Origin: Hyposmocoma kahamanoa
Lineage: Eukaryota; Arthropoda; Insecta; Lepidoptera; Cosmopterigidae
NCBI RefSeq assembly: GCF_003589595.1
Contig: NW_020653945.1
Span: 5,697,461 to 5,761,460 of the forward strand
Direction: 5' to 3'
DNA length: 64,000 nucleotides
Shown here in pieces: positions 9,870 through 21,265 of this stretch. The position numbers were made by a program, and so were the translations under genes. The notes under the pieces were generated by a model. It searched no databases, was not told where the DNA came from, and saw only the letters and a list, made by a program, of their open reading frames with translations. Within the stretch, counting starts at the first letter, position 1; every line of letters starts with the position of its first letter.

Positions 9870-10830
9870 TCGATGGCACGCCGATGGCGTAGTGTATTAA
9901 ATAAAATGTATTCTATACATTATATTTAAAGACTAAATCGCTGATTAAACGAAATAAAAAAGAACAGATGCATAGTAATTTCCATGGTAGTTTTAGTAAG
10001 GCAACATCGACCGTTAGTAATTGAATGAATGAATATGCCATCTGTTGGCAACAGATCTTTTTCATATAATTTTTTATGTAATTTTTATATTTGGAATTAG
10101 TTTTGTTTTTTGTATTTTTGACTTATATTTTTGATATTCATTGTTTTATTGTTCGTTGTGAAGAGCAAACGTGATTAAGTTTATTATAAAATATTCACCA
10201 AAAATAAGTGTTTTCCCGCCACCGCTGCCTACTGCTCTGTCCTCTGTTCATCTGCTATCGTTTTTACCATCACTGAGACTCAAGAAGAATAGCAAATATT
10301 ATTAATTGCAATGTAATCTCAATGGACTATGATCAGTAATTTCAAAAACATTAACAGAATTGGGCCCCTGTTTTATTGTCTGCATAATAAATAAATAAAT
10401 TTTAATAAAACGACTTCACTTTCTATACTCATTCGTAAATAAACATATTTTTTACTGTGTTTCCGAGAAAAGTGTTTAACCTGTTTTTCAAAGTCTCTTG
10501 ATTATATGAAAAACATTTTCTTTTCCGCCCTCGTTGTAGCCGAAATCATCCCAAGAGACGTATCGAGTGTATTAGCCTGGCGAGCAGACAATTTGCAGAC
10601 AAGAGGAGAGACAAATTGAGTAACGTCCCGGAGGAAAAACTTAACGAACCATTGATGTATGAATCATCAATAATTTGAACTTATCCAACCTAATAGTTTT
10701 TTTAAAGGTGGAATTTTCTGTTACGGTTAACAAACATTAATTTAATACATAAATCGATTAATTATCAATTTTTAGACTTTCATGGTTGGTAATTAAACTA
10801 TTTTTTTAGATCTGAATCATCGCTTTGCGG
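9870..10830. other. No gene supported
   Basis: AT-rich DNA with no ORF of note and no recognised repeat. Confidence 0.5.
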
Positions 10831-10834
10831 TTGG

Positions 10835-11000
10835 GCAATTGACACGTTTTCCGCGGGTTGTGAACCTTCTTTGACGTGCAGGTTCCATCACGTTGTTTTC
10901 CTTAACCGAAAAGCTGGCATGGTAAATATCAAATTAAATATCGCACATCAATCTCCAAAAATTCAGATATGCGACACCGGATTCTAACCCGCGGTTAAAT
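10835..11000 (-). repeat. SINE family F (RTE-like tail) fragment
   Basis: The GTTGTGAACCTTC, GACGTGCAGGTTCCATCACG, TTTTCCTTAACCGAAAAG order is shared with 24.06-24.37 and 50.4-50.6 kb. The tRNA-like head is worn (GGATTCTAACCC). Confidence 0.65.
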
Positions 11001-11104
11001 ATATTAATAATATCGCACACTCTCAACATAGCCCCGTACTACGGAAGTAGAATTTAACTAATTAAATTTTAACTACACCCTTCAAAAGCATCTAGGGATC
11101 AATC

Positions 11105-11230
11105 AGGTTTTCATCAATCAAATTTTTATTGAATTGATATTTAATTGTTTTTATGTGAAATACTCCACTAGTTTGTTATAATTATTGATACAAAGATCTA
11201 ACACTCAAAAAAAATTCTTTCGATCCGACG
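11105..11230 (-). repeat. SINE family C, tail half
   Basis: Plus-strand reading TTTTTATTGAATTGATATT, CTCCACTAGTTTGTTATAAT, TTCTTTCGATCCG matches the tail half of family C. It stops at the B-box region and meets an opposite-facing copy. Confidence 0.7.
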
Positions 11231-11231
11231 A

Positions 11232-11455
11232 AATATTATAGATTTCTCATGGCGCTACGGCCAAAAAGTCGTTGAAAAACCAAATACAAAGATACGACTC
11301 AAGCACACAGAAGAATTCGTGATTTTCGCTAGTTCGTTCCGTGGCTTAGTTGGTATATGATGTCTGGCACGGTATGCTAGAAGACGTCGGTCCGAAACCG
11401 GCCGGATTGAAGGAATTTTTTCTTAGTCTTCGATCCTTGTATTAATAATTTTATC
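11232..11455 (+). repeat. SINE family C, opposite orientation
   Basis: It has GATTTCTCATGGCGCTACGG, then CCGTGGCTTAGTTGGTAT (A box), then GACGTCGGTCCGAAACCGG (worn B box) and an A/T tail. The order matches the minus-strand copies reversed. Confidence 0.75.
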
Positions 11456-11459
11456 ATTT

Positions 11460-12840
11460 GTATTTTGTAAATGAAATGACTAGAAAAATCCATTGGCGAA
11501 AAAAATCATTAAAAACCAGATTTTCAGTAATTAGGAAACCGTGTTTGATACCTATACACTGTTGATGTGTGACAAGCATATTATAAAATATAGTAAAAGT
11601 GTGGCGTCTACCAGTTCGTCCTGGAAAATTATGTAGAAATCACATAGGTACGAGGCATTCATTCTAAGACGACGGTATATTTGTTTTTTCAAATAAACTT
11701 ATCTGATTTAGACGAAAGAGAAAATCATTTCCAATGTGTGGTAATTGCCAAAAACTAAGAACTTTCGTGGTTCGCTAAATGATTATTGGTCAACTCGTCA
11801 TATCCCGTGACCATGGGAGTGTGTAAACCATTCTAAAATATCGGGAAAATAAAAAGGATTCATACTGTGGTTAAAAAAAAACCAGTATCTTGTGGAAACA
11901 TTTAGAAAACTTATCAATTTCTAAACGCGTTCGATACATACTTTTTTTTTACTAATCATTTTATAATGTGGCATTGAATTTGAATATACTTTTTTAGTTT
12001 CCCTTCTTCGAACAACTGCTTTGAGTACAATATTTTGTACTTAAATATAAACACCACTTTTTTAAAATCAATTAAAAGATTGTGCTAATACCTTATTTAT
12101 AGCAGATTCGTTATCTATAAACTTATTATTAGCTCTTAAAGTAGGGTAGGGGTAAACTAAAGCCTCTCTACGACTAATTAATAATTGTTTTTGATATCTG
12201 TTATATTTACGAAATCATCGCCACACCTAACGATTACACCCAGTATATACATACCAAACTATATACACTTGTAAAGATACGGCTCTGCTACTTTTTATGT
12301 TACGAATGATGGTGTCTTTACCTGAAAGAAGACAAAACAAGAATTAATCTATGGTAACTTGGTTAAATTAGCATGTAATTTATTATAAGCGCCGTACTTA
12401 AATTTTAATTAAGTGGAATTTCGATCTCAACTCTATTCAAGGCGGTCAAGGAGTGGCGGTAACTTTGATGGTGCGCTGAACTGAGGCGCGTATTTCGAAA
12501 TTTAATTAACCTCGCAAGGTCACGTCGACTACCTCTAACAGTTTGTTATCTTAAATCGTCAGTGTTTTCTAGAAAGGGCGAAAAAATCAGGGGAGCATGT
12601 TTTAGGTGTTAACGACTGTTTTAAAATATTTACGCCCTGATTTAAAATTTAATTTTGTTATTAATTAAGTTTAAGTTTTAAAATTGAATTTAAAACACAA
12701 TAATAATCATCACAAAACAGGACGTAATTATTTTAATACTGTTGTGAAACACTAAAACATGAATTTCCCCTGAATTTTTTTTCGAAATGGTCTCTTTCGT
12801 CCTTTCTACAAAGCACTGACGGTACTTTATATATATAATG
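11460..12840. other. No gene; one repeat J fragment
   Basis: Only a family J piece (11690-11775, with TTTCCAATGTGTGG and CTAAGAACTTTCG) is recognised. The remainder is AT-rich without supported coding. Confidence 0.45.
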
Positions 12841-12844
12841 GTTC

Positions 12845-13000
12845 CAAGAAGCCATGGTAGCCTAATGATTTGACCTACCGCATCTGAGGCAAAAGACCGT
12901 GGGTTCGCGGAGCGCAGTAATATTCATTACTGCTTGGTGGCAGAAATAGGTCAGGTGGCAGTACTTCCCTGGATGAACTCTTTCACAAGGAGGTCTACTG
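12845..13000 (+). repeat. Chimeric SINE: tRNA-like head plus family B tail
   Basis: A head with A-box-like TGGTAGCCTAATG and B-box-like GTGGGTTCGCGG is fused to the 3' third of family B (CGCAGTAATATTCATTACTG, GCTTGGTGGCAGAAATAGG, ACTTCCCTGGATGAACTC). Confidence 0.65.
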
Positions 13001-13650
13001 CAAATCCTACCTACCTCCGTTTACCTACTCCGGGTATCTAGTCTCCCTTTATATACCATTAATTCGATTTTGATTTAATAGAGGCGATAAACTAGTGCTA
13101 CAGTTTTAACACGATGATTTGTTACAATTATGCTCTAAATTACATGGTTATCATCAAAGCTACTTTGAAGTTTGTGATACAAACTTTCTCGTCAATTTGT
13201 GTTCAAACTTTCGCTGTGAAAACTGGCTTAAATAAATTCAACTGTATTATTATCTACTGTTATCTCTTATTTTTAAAACAACTTTCGAGATTCTGCCACA
13301 TAGAAGTTTGGAGCTCCAAAATTTTGCAAGCTCCATTTAGCGCAAACTCATCATCAAACATCCTTGACTTGAAATGATTAAATTTGCACCATCTGGCGGT
13401 TTGCGAAATACCTTACAATTCTCTTTGCATTCGTAGGAGGCTGTTTATCAATAATACATCTTAGCGCCTACGTCTTAATACTTAGATATAAACCTAAGCA
13501 GTTCACTTTATAGCAAACTAGAAGATTTAATTAATTTACTTATTTTTCGGGGTAGAAGTCCAGAAGTCAAAATCATGTGTTACTTACTTATGTGTAACTT
13601 AATGTTTAGTGATATATAAAAGTGGATAAGTATACGCATAGCTCTTGTGA
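13001..13650. other. No gene supported
   Basis: An 87-codon frame (13114-13377) has no recognisable domain and average AT-rich composition. Not called. Confidence 0.45.
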
Positions 13651-13654
13651 GTTT

Positions 13655-13800
13655 ACCCAGTTGACAAGTCTCATGTGCCTGTAATTCCATCAACAACCTT
13701 ACCCTTCAAAACCGAACAATGCTCACATTCCTGCTTGGCGGCAGAAATAGACAAGATGGCAGTACTACCCTGGATGAAATTTTTCATAAGGAGCTCTACT
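13655..13800 (+). repeat. Family B repeat, 3' part
   Basis: It runs from GTTGACAAGTCTCATGTGCC through GGCGGCAGAAATAG to AAGGAGCTCTACTGCT, the usual end of the family. Confidence 0.8.
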
Positions 13801-14125
13801 GCTATTAAAAAAATGTACGTTATACGTAACGGTTTACTTAAAAATTAATGTACTTCGGTACTTGGGTGTAGCTTTTATTAAAAATTAAAACTAACTCCAC
13901 AATAATAAGACAGTAATTAGACAATAATATGTAAATTTGTAAACTCAGTACAAGTGACAAAAAGTCTCGATTTACCGCAGAGAAGCACATTATTCTACGT
14001 GTGCAATTCAAGTTATCATAACATTACTTCCTATCATAAATAGTGAACAGCAACTATCTATGGAGTGAGGGAGTTAACCTCCCACGTCGTTACTTAATTA
14101 TCAGTGCATTCCAGGGATTAGCTGC

Positions 14126-14133
14126 TGACGTCA
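14126..14133. promoter_or_regulatory. Palindromic CRE/ATF-type site
   Basis: A perfect TGACGTCA lies 4 bp upstream of an ATG with a fair start context (AAGATGG). Known as the CREB/ATF site. Its function here is inferred only. Confidence 0.3.
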
Positions 14134-14137
14134 CAAG

Positions 14138-14197
14138 ATGGCCGCCAGGATTGCAACCGCCTTGTTTATTGTTCTAATTACGAGCAGTTTTGTTTGA
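14138..14197 (+). other. 19-residue signal-peptide-like mini-ORF
   Basis: ATG GCC GCC AGG starts a 19-residue frame (Met-Ala-Ala-Arg followed by Ile/Ala/Leu/Val-rich residues, then Ser-Ser) that ends in TGA. It looks like a secretory signal sequence, so it may be part of a first exon or pure chance. No good splice donor follows. Confidence 0.15.
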
Positions 14198-14567
14198 TCG
14201 CACTTTGATGAGATAACAGAAGCTTGGCATGTGTTAAATGATGAAGAGTTGTTTAGATACAACTGGTTTTTTAGTTACTAATGATGAATTTAAGTATAAC
14301 TATTTTGGATTATTATGAATGTGATGCGGGCGCAGGAATGACGACTGAACAAAATCACACAAATGCGCATGCGCGACAAGGGTGCATCAAAAGTGTCTAG
14401 ATATCAAAGATTTTTTTAAATACTTGATTATCCTATAACCTGTCCTATCTATAAAAAATTATTAAATTATTTATTAAGTTACCTACTTTTTTATCACGTA
14501 GTTCATCAAATAAAAACAATGGTTTTAAAATTTTTATTTAAAAACTTTTTTTACATTTAACATCAAG

Positions 14568-14650
14568 TGACGGTATGAACAAGTCGTGCGTCTGATGGTA
14601 AGTACACGCCTTTCCATAACAGTTACAGTGCCACTCAGAGCTTTCTCGTT
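14568..14650 (+). repeat. Family B repeat, 5' fragment
   Basis: It contains GACGGTATGAACAAGTCGTG and CCATAACAGTTACAGTGCCA and stops after CACTCAGAGCTTT. Confidence 0.7.
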
Positions 14651-14830
14651 CTCAGTAATTGGCAAAAACGTGCTTGATACCTAGGCACTTGATGTTTATA
14701 ATTCCGGAGCTCATTTAAAAATATACATATTTAATTTGGCGACCTCGGTGGCTCACAACGGTTTGCATTGTGGGCGGTGGATGAGGAGGGAAGGGTTCAA
14801 CTTCAATTCAGTTTTATTTATTAACGCACT

Positions 14831-15023
14831 CACTCATAGTCCTACACTAGGGAAACCCTGTAATGCGGATGCCATGGACACACACATAGACAACCACAAA
14901 TTACACCCAAATTCACGAGAGAAATAAACGTAAGTCGTACAAATATTTCTCTCGGTCTAGGAATAAAAACTGGGTCCTCTGCGTGGCAGTCCGGCACGGT
15001 ACCCGTTCGGCCATGGAGGCAGC
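14831..15023 (-). repeat. SINE family A
   Basis: The inverted copy runs from CCTACACTAGGGAAACCCTG (3' end) to GCGTGGCAGTCCGGCACGGT (head) on the plus strand. Confidence 0.75.
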
Positions 15024-15930
15024 ATTCGGTTATCGCTTTACTCCATCCGTCTTCCGCCAACCACGTTTCGCAATTGTCCTGTATTGTCTACGGCATTTTA
15101 TTCAATGCTCTACGCTATTACCGAATTTTTTACTCACACCACACAATAGAGAACATATAGTACCTATAGTAAGAATACATAATACATAATTCATGAAAAC
15201 GCCTCCTCCAAACGTTTTATCATGCCAAATAAAGTAATCCTTCACACTGAGTTCAATTTATCATTTTGAGATACGAGCTGCATTGAAAGAGCATAAATCA
15301 TCGCAAGCGAAGAACCGTTGCGTCTGCGCCGACGCCGCCGGAAACCCCGATCGCGATAAATATAGAATACCAGCACGTGTGGAGCAATTGAGTTATGTGG
15401 GATATTCGTTATCCCTACACTACATTATAAGCTCTCTAAATGTAGTTATAATTTTAATACAAAAGAAATATTTTTCCAAGGTTTTGTTTATTATCTAAAA
15501 TTATAATAGTACGATGAACAATTCATGAAATACACTCATTGACATATTTAGGAACGCTTGAAGGTTAGGTTGTATTATGATAACAATGTTCATGAATTAC
15601 TGAATTGTATTATGCTGTTCCGAATTCCGTATGACTAAAGACAACTTAAACTTGACAAGCTCGATAGAGGTGTACCCTGGTACCTCACAATATATTTTTT
15701 ACCTCACTAGTTCGAAAAAGCATTCTTTCTCATTAGAAATCTGCTCGCAAAAGCGTTTTTTCCACGCTAGCGTATAAAATGTATGAAATTCGAACTTGAC
15801 AATGGGCCGTGGTAGGTGCATCACAGTCCCCTTTTTCTTTCGATGAAAAAAAAAACAATGACACATTCAATTACCCGATTTGTCGTACATTATTTATGTA
15901 ATTAAATAAATGGTAGTTATTAAAATAATT
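15024..15930. other. No gene supported
   Basis: Short frames only (at most 71 codons). AT-rich, with no recognised repeat. Confidence 0.45.
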
Positions 15931-16092
15931 CCCGTGCCGGGAGAAATACTTGTGTGGCCTACATTTATTTCTCTCGTGAGTTTGGGTGTAATTTGTGGTT
16001 GTCTATGTGTGTCCATGGCACCCGCGATATAGGGTTTCCCTAGTGCGGGACTATAAATGTGTGCGCGTTATTACAATGTTATTATTATTATA
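15931..16092 (+). repeat. SINE family A, head missing
   Basis: It begins at CCGTGCCGGGAGAAATACTT and keeps the body and CCTAGTGCGGG end. The tail is GTTATTACAATGTTATTATT. The tRNA-like head is absent. Confidence 0.75.
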
Positions 16093-16835
16093 AAATTCCA
16101 TCAATATATTTTATTCTTGTTATTGTTGACATTAAATTGACAACGATAACTAATTTTGTTAATTACTGATTTGTTATAAGTTCAAATGTTTTTTTTTCTT
16201 TCATCTACCATTTCACCGCTATAGCGAGGTGAAAAGTTTTGTGTTTCTCTCGGCAGCAAAGTTGTTTTGCGTCTCGTACCTTAAAACTTACACTGCTTTA
16301 TCTATACACACATTAAAAGCTCTCTATGATGTATTCAGGAACCGCATGTTACGACTGGCGAAATGGCGGCAAATAAAAACTTTTCTCACGCCTGTCACGC
16401 AACCGTAGTTTTTTCTTAATTCATAGACAAACTAGAGTCGACCTAAACTATCATATCGTTCGATATCAAGTAACGTGTGAAATTTGTCAAAATTGTTTGC
16501 TATTTACATTTCGTTACGAAAAAAACTTCATTTCGACTAATATTAAAATTGAGGTCGAATCAAATTGTTTTGTTTTTCAGAGATGTTCGAAATTTGAATG
16601 TAATAATAAAATCGAATTTGATGATAATATCTATGCAATAATAACATTTTTACACATAAGAAATTTGTTCTAACGAAACAGTTTATGCTCGTCGTAATTT
16701 GCTGTTTTGGAACACGTCATAGAGGGTTTATGATATGCGTGTATATAAAAGAATTATTACAATCGTACACACACCAAGGGCTATTATTACGCAAATTAAA
16801 AAAAATACAGCTCAATCCAGTTTCGAAGGGTTAAG
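16093..16835. other. No gene supported
   Basis: AT-rich sequence without recognised elements. Confidence 0.45.
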
Positions 16836-16839
16836 GGTG

Positions 16840-16960
16840 ATTGTCCGTCGGAACGACAGATGCAGTACCCTTCAGATCTTTGCGATTTAAAACTCTGAGT
16901 AGCACTGCAGCTGTTATGTGTAGGCGTGTCGCTTATTAACGGGCGCCCGCATTGTTGGTG
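16840..16960 (-). repeat. Family B repeat fragment
   Basis: Reverse complement contains the CAGCTGCAGTGCTACTCAGA-type segment and the GTGGTAAGCG-type region. Only the 5' third is present. Confidence 0.6.
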
Positions 16961-17009
16961 ATGGCACTTGATATCATAAAAAAAGCGTAAAGTTCAACAC
17001 AGAATTCTT

Positions 17010-17105
17010 ATTTTCTATCTTCCCAGTTCCCATGGATTTATGTAATAATTTTGTGTATAAAGTTTTTGTTTCAATATAGTTTTAAACTTCGCAAATGACA
17101 AATTT
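17010..17105 (-). pseudogene. LINE reverse transcriptase C-terminal fragment
   Basis: The minus strand reads FKTILKQKLYTQNYY, then INPWELGR and a stop. This is the usual C-terminal 'FKxxLKxxLxxxxYY' end of a LINE ORF2. It shares about 50 bp with 26368-26420. Only the extreme end survives. Confidence 0.5.
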
Positions 17106-17379
17106 ATTGAATATGAACCGGTTCAACTATGTTGAACTATCTAATCATCTAAGTTGCCGTTTAAACGTCTTTATGAGTTTGTGGAAAACTACATATAAAA
17201 ACTTATATGTGTGTACTACATATAAAATATAGAGATTACGAGATGTAAAATTACATTCTGATTATGATTCAGTAATCATTTATCATTCATCACCCATTTC
17301 TAATTCTGTAATTCACTTAAGATGAACTAAAATATTGTCTGATTACTATATTTTTACCCAAATACTACATATTTTTACC

Positions 17380-17608
17380 CGCCTTCATAAAAAGGAGGAG
17401 GTTCACAATTAGGCTCCATGTTATTTTTATAAGTATGTTACGCGACAACTCTTTTTGTGGACCGATTTTGATAATTCTTTTTTTGTTGGAAAGAGGGTAC
17501 CTCGGTAGTGGTTCCATTTGAAGAAAATATTGCACCTCTAGTGGTTGCAAACTAGGGGATGAATGACTTTTGTAATCGGTTTTTTTAGTACTCTGTACTG
17601 AGATTATT
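17380..17608 (+). mobile_element. Family D element
   Basis: It shows the family order: GGAGGAGGTTCACAATT, TATGTTACGCGACAACT, GGACCGATTTTGATAATTCT, GAAGAAAATATTGCACCTCT, AACTAGGGGATGAATGACTT, then TCGGTTTTTTTAGTACTCTG. Other copies retain the inverted ends ACCGACTTCAAAA and TTTTGAAGTCGGT, which suggests a TIR-type MITE. Confidence 0.75.
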
Positions 17609-17609
17609 C

Positions 17610-18310
17610 ATACGACGAAAAACCTTGGATCTGCTTATTTGTAGTCACTTTCGACTTCAATAAGATTTCGAATACTTAAGTCTAGAAAACCCAGAAGACG
17701 ACTGTCTATAGTCACTAAGTACTACGGGTCTACGTCCTGTTCTTAACCTTATTGGTAACCTTATATTTTGATTGGTTGCTCCTATGTAAAACAATAGAGA
17801 TCAAAGGACAGCTCGGTGTCTATTCTAGTATTAAGTTACCACCTTACCAATGCACCTGGCGTTCTCAACTGTCGCAGCAATTCGTATCATGTTGACATTA
17901 CACGAACAGCAAATATCATTTTGATGTTATTGTGTATGGTTTGTAGGTGTGGAGTAAATTATAATACTGCAATCATTATTATAAACGTGGATAAAGTTAT
18001 GATGATGCCATCGAGCAAAAAGCTTGACATTGTATGTTAAAGGTGATCATAGAGTTGATACTTCCGCATTGATACCATCATTTACGTCAGTGTGGTTTGT
18101 TTTTAAACGCAAATATTTTCGTTTTTTTGAGATATCCCCAAATTAATTGTAAGTTAGCGATTGTTGAGGATTGGCAATTATATGCATAGGTACACATTGA
18201 ATTATATACACTTAAAGAGTCTATACTACCTCAAATGGCTTTGGTTGATTCCGCATAACAGTACAAGTGTTGAATAAAACACTTTAGAAAAAACTACACA
18301 ATTTTTTTTT
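17610..18310. other. No gene supported
   Basis: A 74-codon frame at 17816-18040 has no recognisable motif. Confidence 0.4.
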
Positions 18311-18317
18311 ATAATAT

Positions 18318-18985
18318 AAAGTGATGGGACTAACAAATTGTGCGCCTAGTGCTAAGGGACGCGTCTGTCCATAACTGTTGCAGTGCCACTCAGAACTTAA
18401 GAGCTCTCATGCCAAAAAAGTTTTGACGTTAGCTCCGCCCAAATTTGTGAAATAAATATATGTCTGAAGTTTGCGTGACATGCGACAGGAGATGTTGAAT
18501 TTTGCGCATTAAAAGTACCAAATTCGTTTTAGCGGAATAACACTAAAACTAAAGGGATTAAAAAAAACCCGTAGTGATAGTTGTCGATCATGCATAAATA
18601 TAATTAATTAAATAATTTTTGTCCTAATAACCTGTAGCATTTCGAGGATAAATCGAAAAAATGTGAAAATTAGAGGTCATTTCGTGATTTTTATCTATCG
18701 AGGAAACTTTATTGTTTTATGTTTCTGATTAATGTCTATGCTTGAATATATCGTGTAGTTACTCATACAATATTTTATCTTTAACTTTAAAGTGGATATA
18801 CCCCTCTAAAATCAAATCGAAGATTAGGAATTTTTCCTATGCTCTCACTTAAAGTTGCAAAGATCTGAGGGGCACTGCCACTGCGCATGTCGTCCTGAGA
18901 CCTATGTTGACAAGTCCCATGTGCCTGTAAGATGGCAGTAACTTCGCTGGACGAACTGTACCATAAGGAGATTTACTGCTGCCAT
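18318..18985 (+). repeat. Family B repeat split by an insertion
   Basis: The 5' part (18318-18400) and 3' part (18847-18985) together form a near-complete family B copy. Its consensus is interrupted by 446 bp. Confidence 0.7.
18401..18846. mobile_element. Insertion within family B, 6-bp direct repeat
   Basis: ACTTAA occurs at 18395-18400 and again at 18847-18852, bracketing 446 bp. The ends (GAGCTCTCATGCCAAAAA and, inverted, GAGAGCATAGGAAAAA) are partly alike. No ORF. Its superfamily is unclear. Confidence 0.5.
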
Positions 18986-19360
18986 GCTGATATTATGCTA
19001 TTGCGATGCAGCTTATGTGAATAAATCCTAATATATGTAATTATTTACACAATGTACTCTGTGTATCAATGTAGTATCTTGTTTAGGTAAATAACAAAAA
19101 CGTTAGGTGCATTTATACTTGTAACTATTATAATTGTATTAAGGTTTATATTCCTACTTAGATATCCATATCTATTACCATAGTTCTTTATTATGCATAA
19201 ATTGTGGGGACTATACTTCGACGGCTGACAAGCTTGCTTCCGGATAAAGAATATACAATAAATAAATAATGTGTAAAATAATGTACACCATTTAAGGGTA
19301 ATTGGTGTAGTTATTTGCACATTATTAGTATTATTATATTATTTTTACTTTTTCAGTAAT
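18986..19360. other. No gene supported
   Basis: An 84-codon minus frame (19066-19320) lacks any recognisable domain. Confidence 0.4.
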
Positions 19361-19535
19361 TCCGCACAGAGAAACCCTGTAGCGTGGGTGCCATGGACAC
19401 ACACGTAGACAAACACAAATTACATCACAAGAGAAATAAATATAGGTCATACAAATATTTCTTCCGGCTCGGGAATCAAACCCAAGACCTCTGCGTGGCA
19501 GTCCGGCATGGTAACCGTTGGGCCGCAGAGGCAGG
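19361..19535 (-). repeat. SINE family A
   Basis: On the plus strand it reads CCGCACAGAGAAACCCTGTA, CCATGGACACACACGTAGAC, GGCTCGGGAATCAAACCCAA, GGCAGTCCGGCATGG, i.e. an inverted copy with a good B box. Confidence 0.75.
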
Positions 19536-19635
19536 TTATTTATTCTATAGACCAGGTGTCTCATGAGTACCAGAGGTACGGATTTTATTTCGGGGAGAAC
19601 TTCAAATCCAGAACATCCAGACCAGAACCAATTCT

Positions 19636-19856
19636 GCCTCCGTGGTCGAACGATTACCACGACTGCCACACAGTAGTCCCGGGTTCGATTCGGGAATCGA
19701 ACGAAAAGTCCCGGGGGCCGGGAGAAATATTTGTATGGCCTACATTTATTTATTTCGTGAGTTTGGGTGTAATTTACGATTATCTGTGTGTGTTCATGGC
19801 ACCTGCGACACGGGGTTTTCCTAGTGCGGGGCGTTTCCTATGGGTGTGTGTGTCTC
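19636..19856 (+). repeat. SINE family A, most complete copy
   Basis: A box TGGTCGAACG, B box GGGTTCGATTCG, body GGGAGAAATATTTGTATGGC and end CCTAGTGCGGGGC. It carries a small internal duplication around CGGGAATCGAACG. It faces the copy at 19361-19535. Confidence 0.8.
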
Positions 19857-20545
19857 AAATTAGTCTTAACGAAAATCGAACGCGGCTAAAATTCTCAAAT
19901 CAGTCTTAACGAAAATCAAACCCGGAACCTCTTCATTGAGCCGCCACAAACCGTTGGACCTCCGGGATCGTCAAATCTTTTTAACAAAAACACCAATTTG
20001 GTCGTGCCATTATACATAAGTTACATCACACATCAAAGTGTGCCTTAATTAGATATAAATATAATAAAAAAATTCCACACTTTTGGCACTGGTAAAAACA
20101 ATTTCCTCAAACAAAATAAAACACAGAAAGTCGAGCAAAGCTTCATATTGTAACAAAGAAACAACACTTCATTCAAATAACATTCGAGTGGGATCAAAGA
20201 AAGCAAATCTATTTTAAAGTACAGTATTCACAACATAAAAGTATATAAATGTATGCCGTTATGTAAAATAATGTAAATATTGCCTACATTCTGTTTGTTC
20301 GTTAGTCAAGGCGAACTGGTCCGCGCTTATTGCTGCATTAAGTCTCAAGTGATTTGCAATATCATCATCGGGAGTGAAATAAACCACATAGAATAATAGC
20401 AACTCTCATACGTAAATTGTTATAAGTTGTGTAAAGAATCACATCATACCTACATTATTTAGTAAAACTGCATATGTCATGGCTCCAAAAATTTATAATA
20501 ATTTTGTAAAGGAAATTAGATTTTAAATACTATAAAATTTTTACT
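19857..20545. other. No gene supported
   Basis: It contains a B-box-like AATCAAACCCGG fragment near 19914 from a worn SINE. Otherwise AT-rich. Confidence 0.4.
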
Positions 20546-20788
20546 CCTTGACACATTCACTTACAATGATATGGACGTCGGGTCCGCGCTAAAAAGTGTC
20601 CGCACTTGTAAGGCGCTAAAATCGTATACAGAGCGCCAAACTCCGCTTTAGTCTTCATTTGTTCGACTGACAGCGCGATACTGCGATGACATTACAATTT
20701 AAATTTCGAATAGGTTGACTTGGGACATTTTTTCGTGGTTTTTGTATTAGACCCGTCGTCCATTTATTTGTAAGTCAATGCCTTGACA
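20546..20788 (+). mobile_element. MITE G copy 1 (8-bp TSD)
   Basis: The element spans 20554-20780 (227 bp). It starts CATTCACTTACAATGATATG and ends with the inverse CATTTATTTGTAAGTCAATG. The inverted ends extend to the GGACGTCGGGTC/GACCCGTCGTCC block (about 30 bp). CCTTGACA flanks it on both sides (20546-20553 and 20781-20788). Noncoding, with a GC-rich core. About 97% identical to the copy at 50602-50829. Confidence 0.9.
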
Positions 20789-21165
20789 GAAATTGTTTGT
20801 CGCTTAATTATTGACATTATTATTAATGAACATTCCATGAATTTGTTATTTTCAATTTGAATATGATTTGTAATGAACTATTTGACAATTAATGAGATAA
20901 TAATGGGTAAGTAAATATTTTTGAATAAAATACATATTTGCATGCTAATTACATATTGTTAGAATTTTAATAAACTGGATTTATTTATAATAAGAACGTG
21001 ACTTACTCCGACAAATAAATAAATAGATTGTTTTTTTTTTTAATTTAATTGAGATAGGCAAAGGTTCTACCATACAGCCTCTTCATACATTTAGTATATT
21101 TTCCTTGCTTTGACGAAAAAGGCGACAAGCGCCTGTTTTTTTTTTATAATTGTCATGTAGGGATT
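20789..21165. other. No gene supported
   Basis: AT-rich with homopolymer runs. Confidence 0.4.
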
Positions 21166-21169
21166 AACT

Positions 21170-21265
21170 TTCATTGATTTCTCACAGGTGGCACTACGGC
21201 AAAAACAAAGCTGTTAAAACAAAAAACAAAGATTTGTAACAAACGCCTAGCGAAATTCGTACGTC
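21170..21265 (+). repeat. SINE family C, 5' fragment
   Basis: GATTTCTCACAGGTGGCACT, then ACAAAGATTTGTAACAAACG. It ends before the tRNA-like part. Confidence 0.6.
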
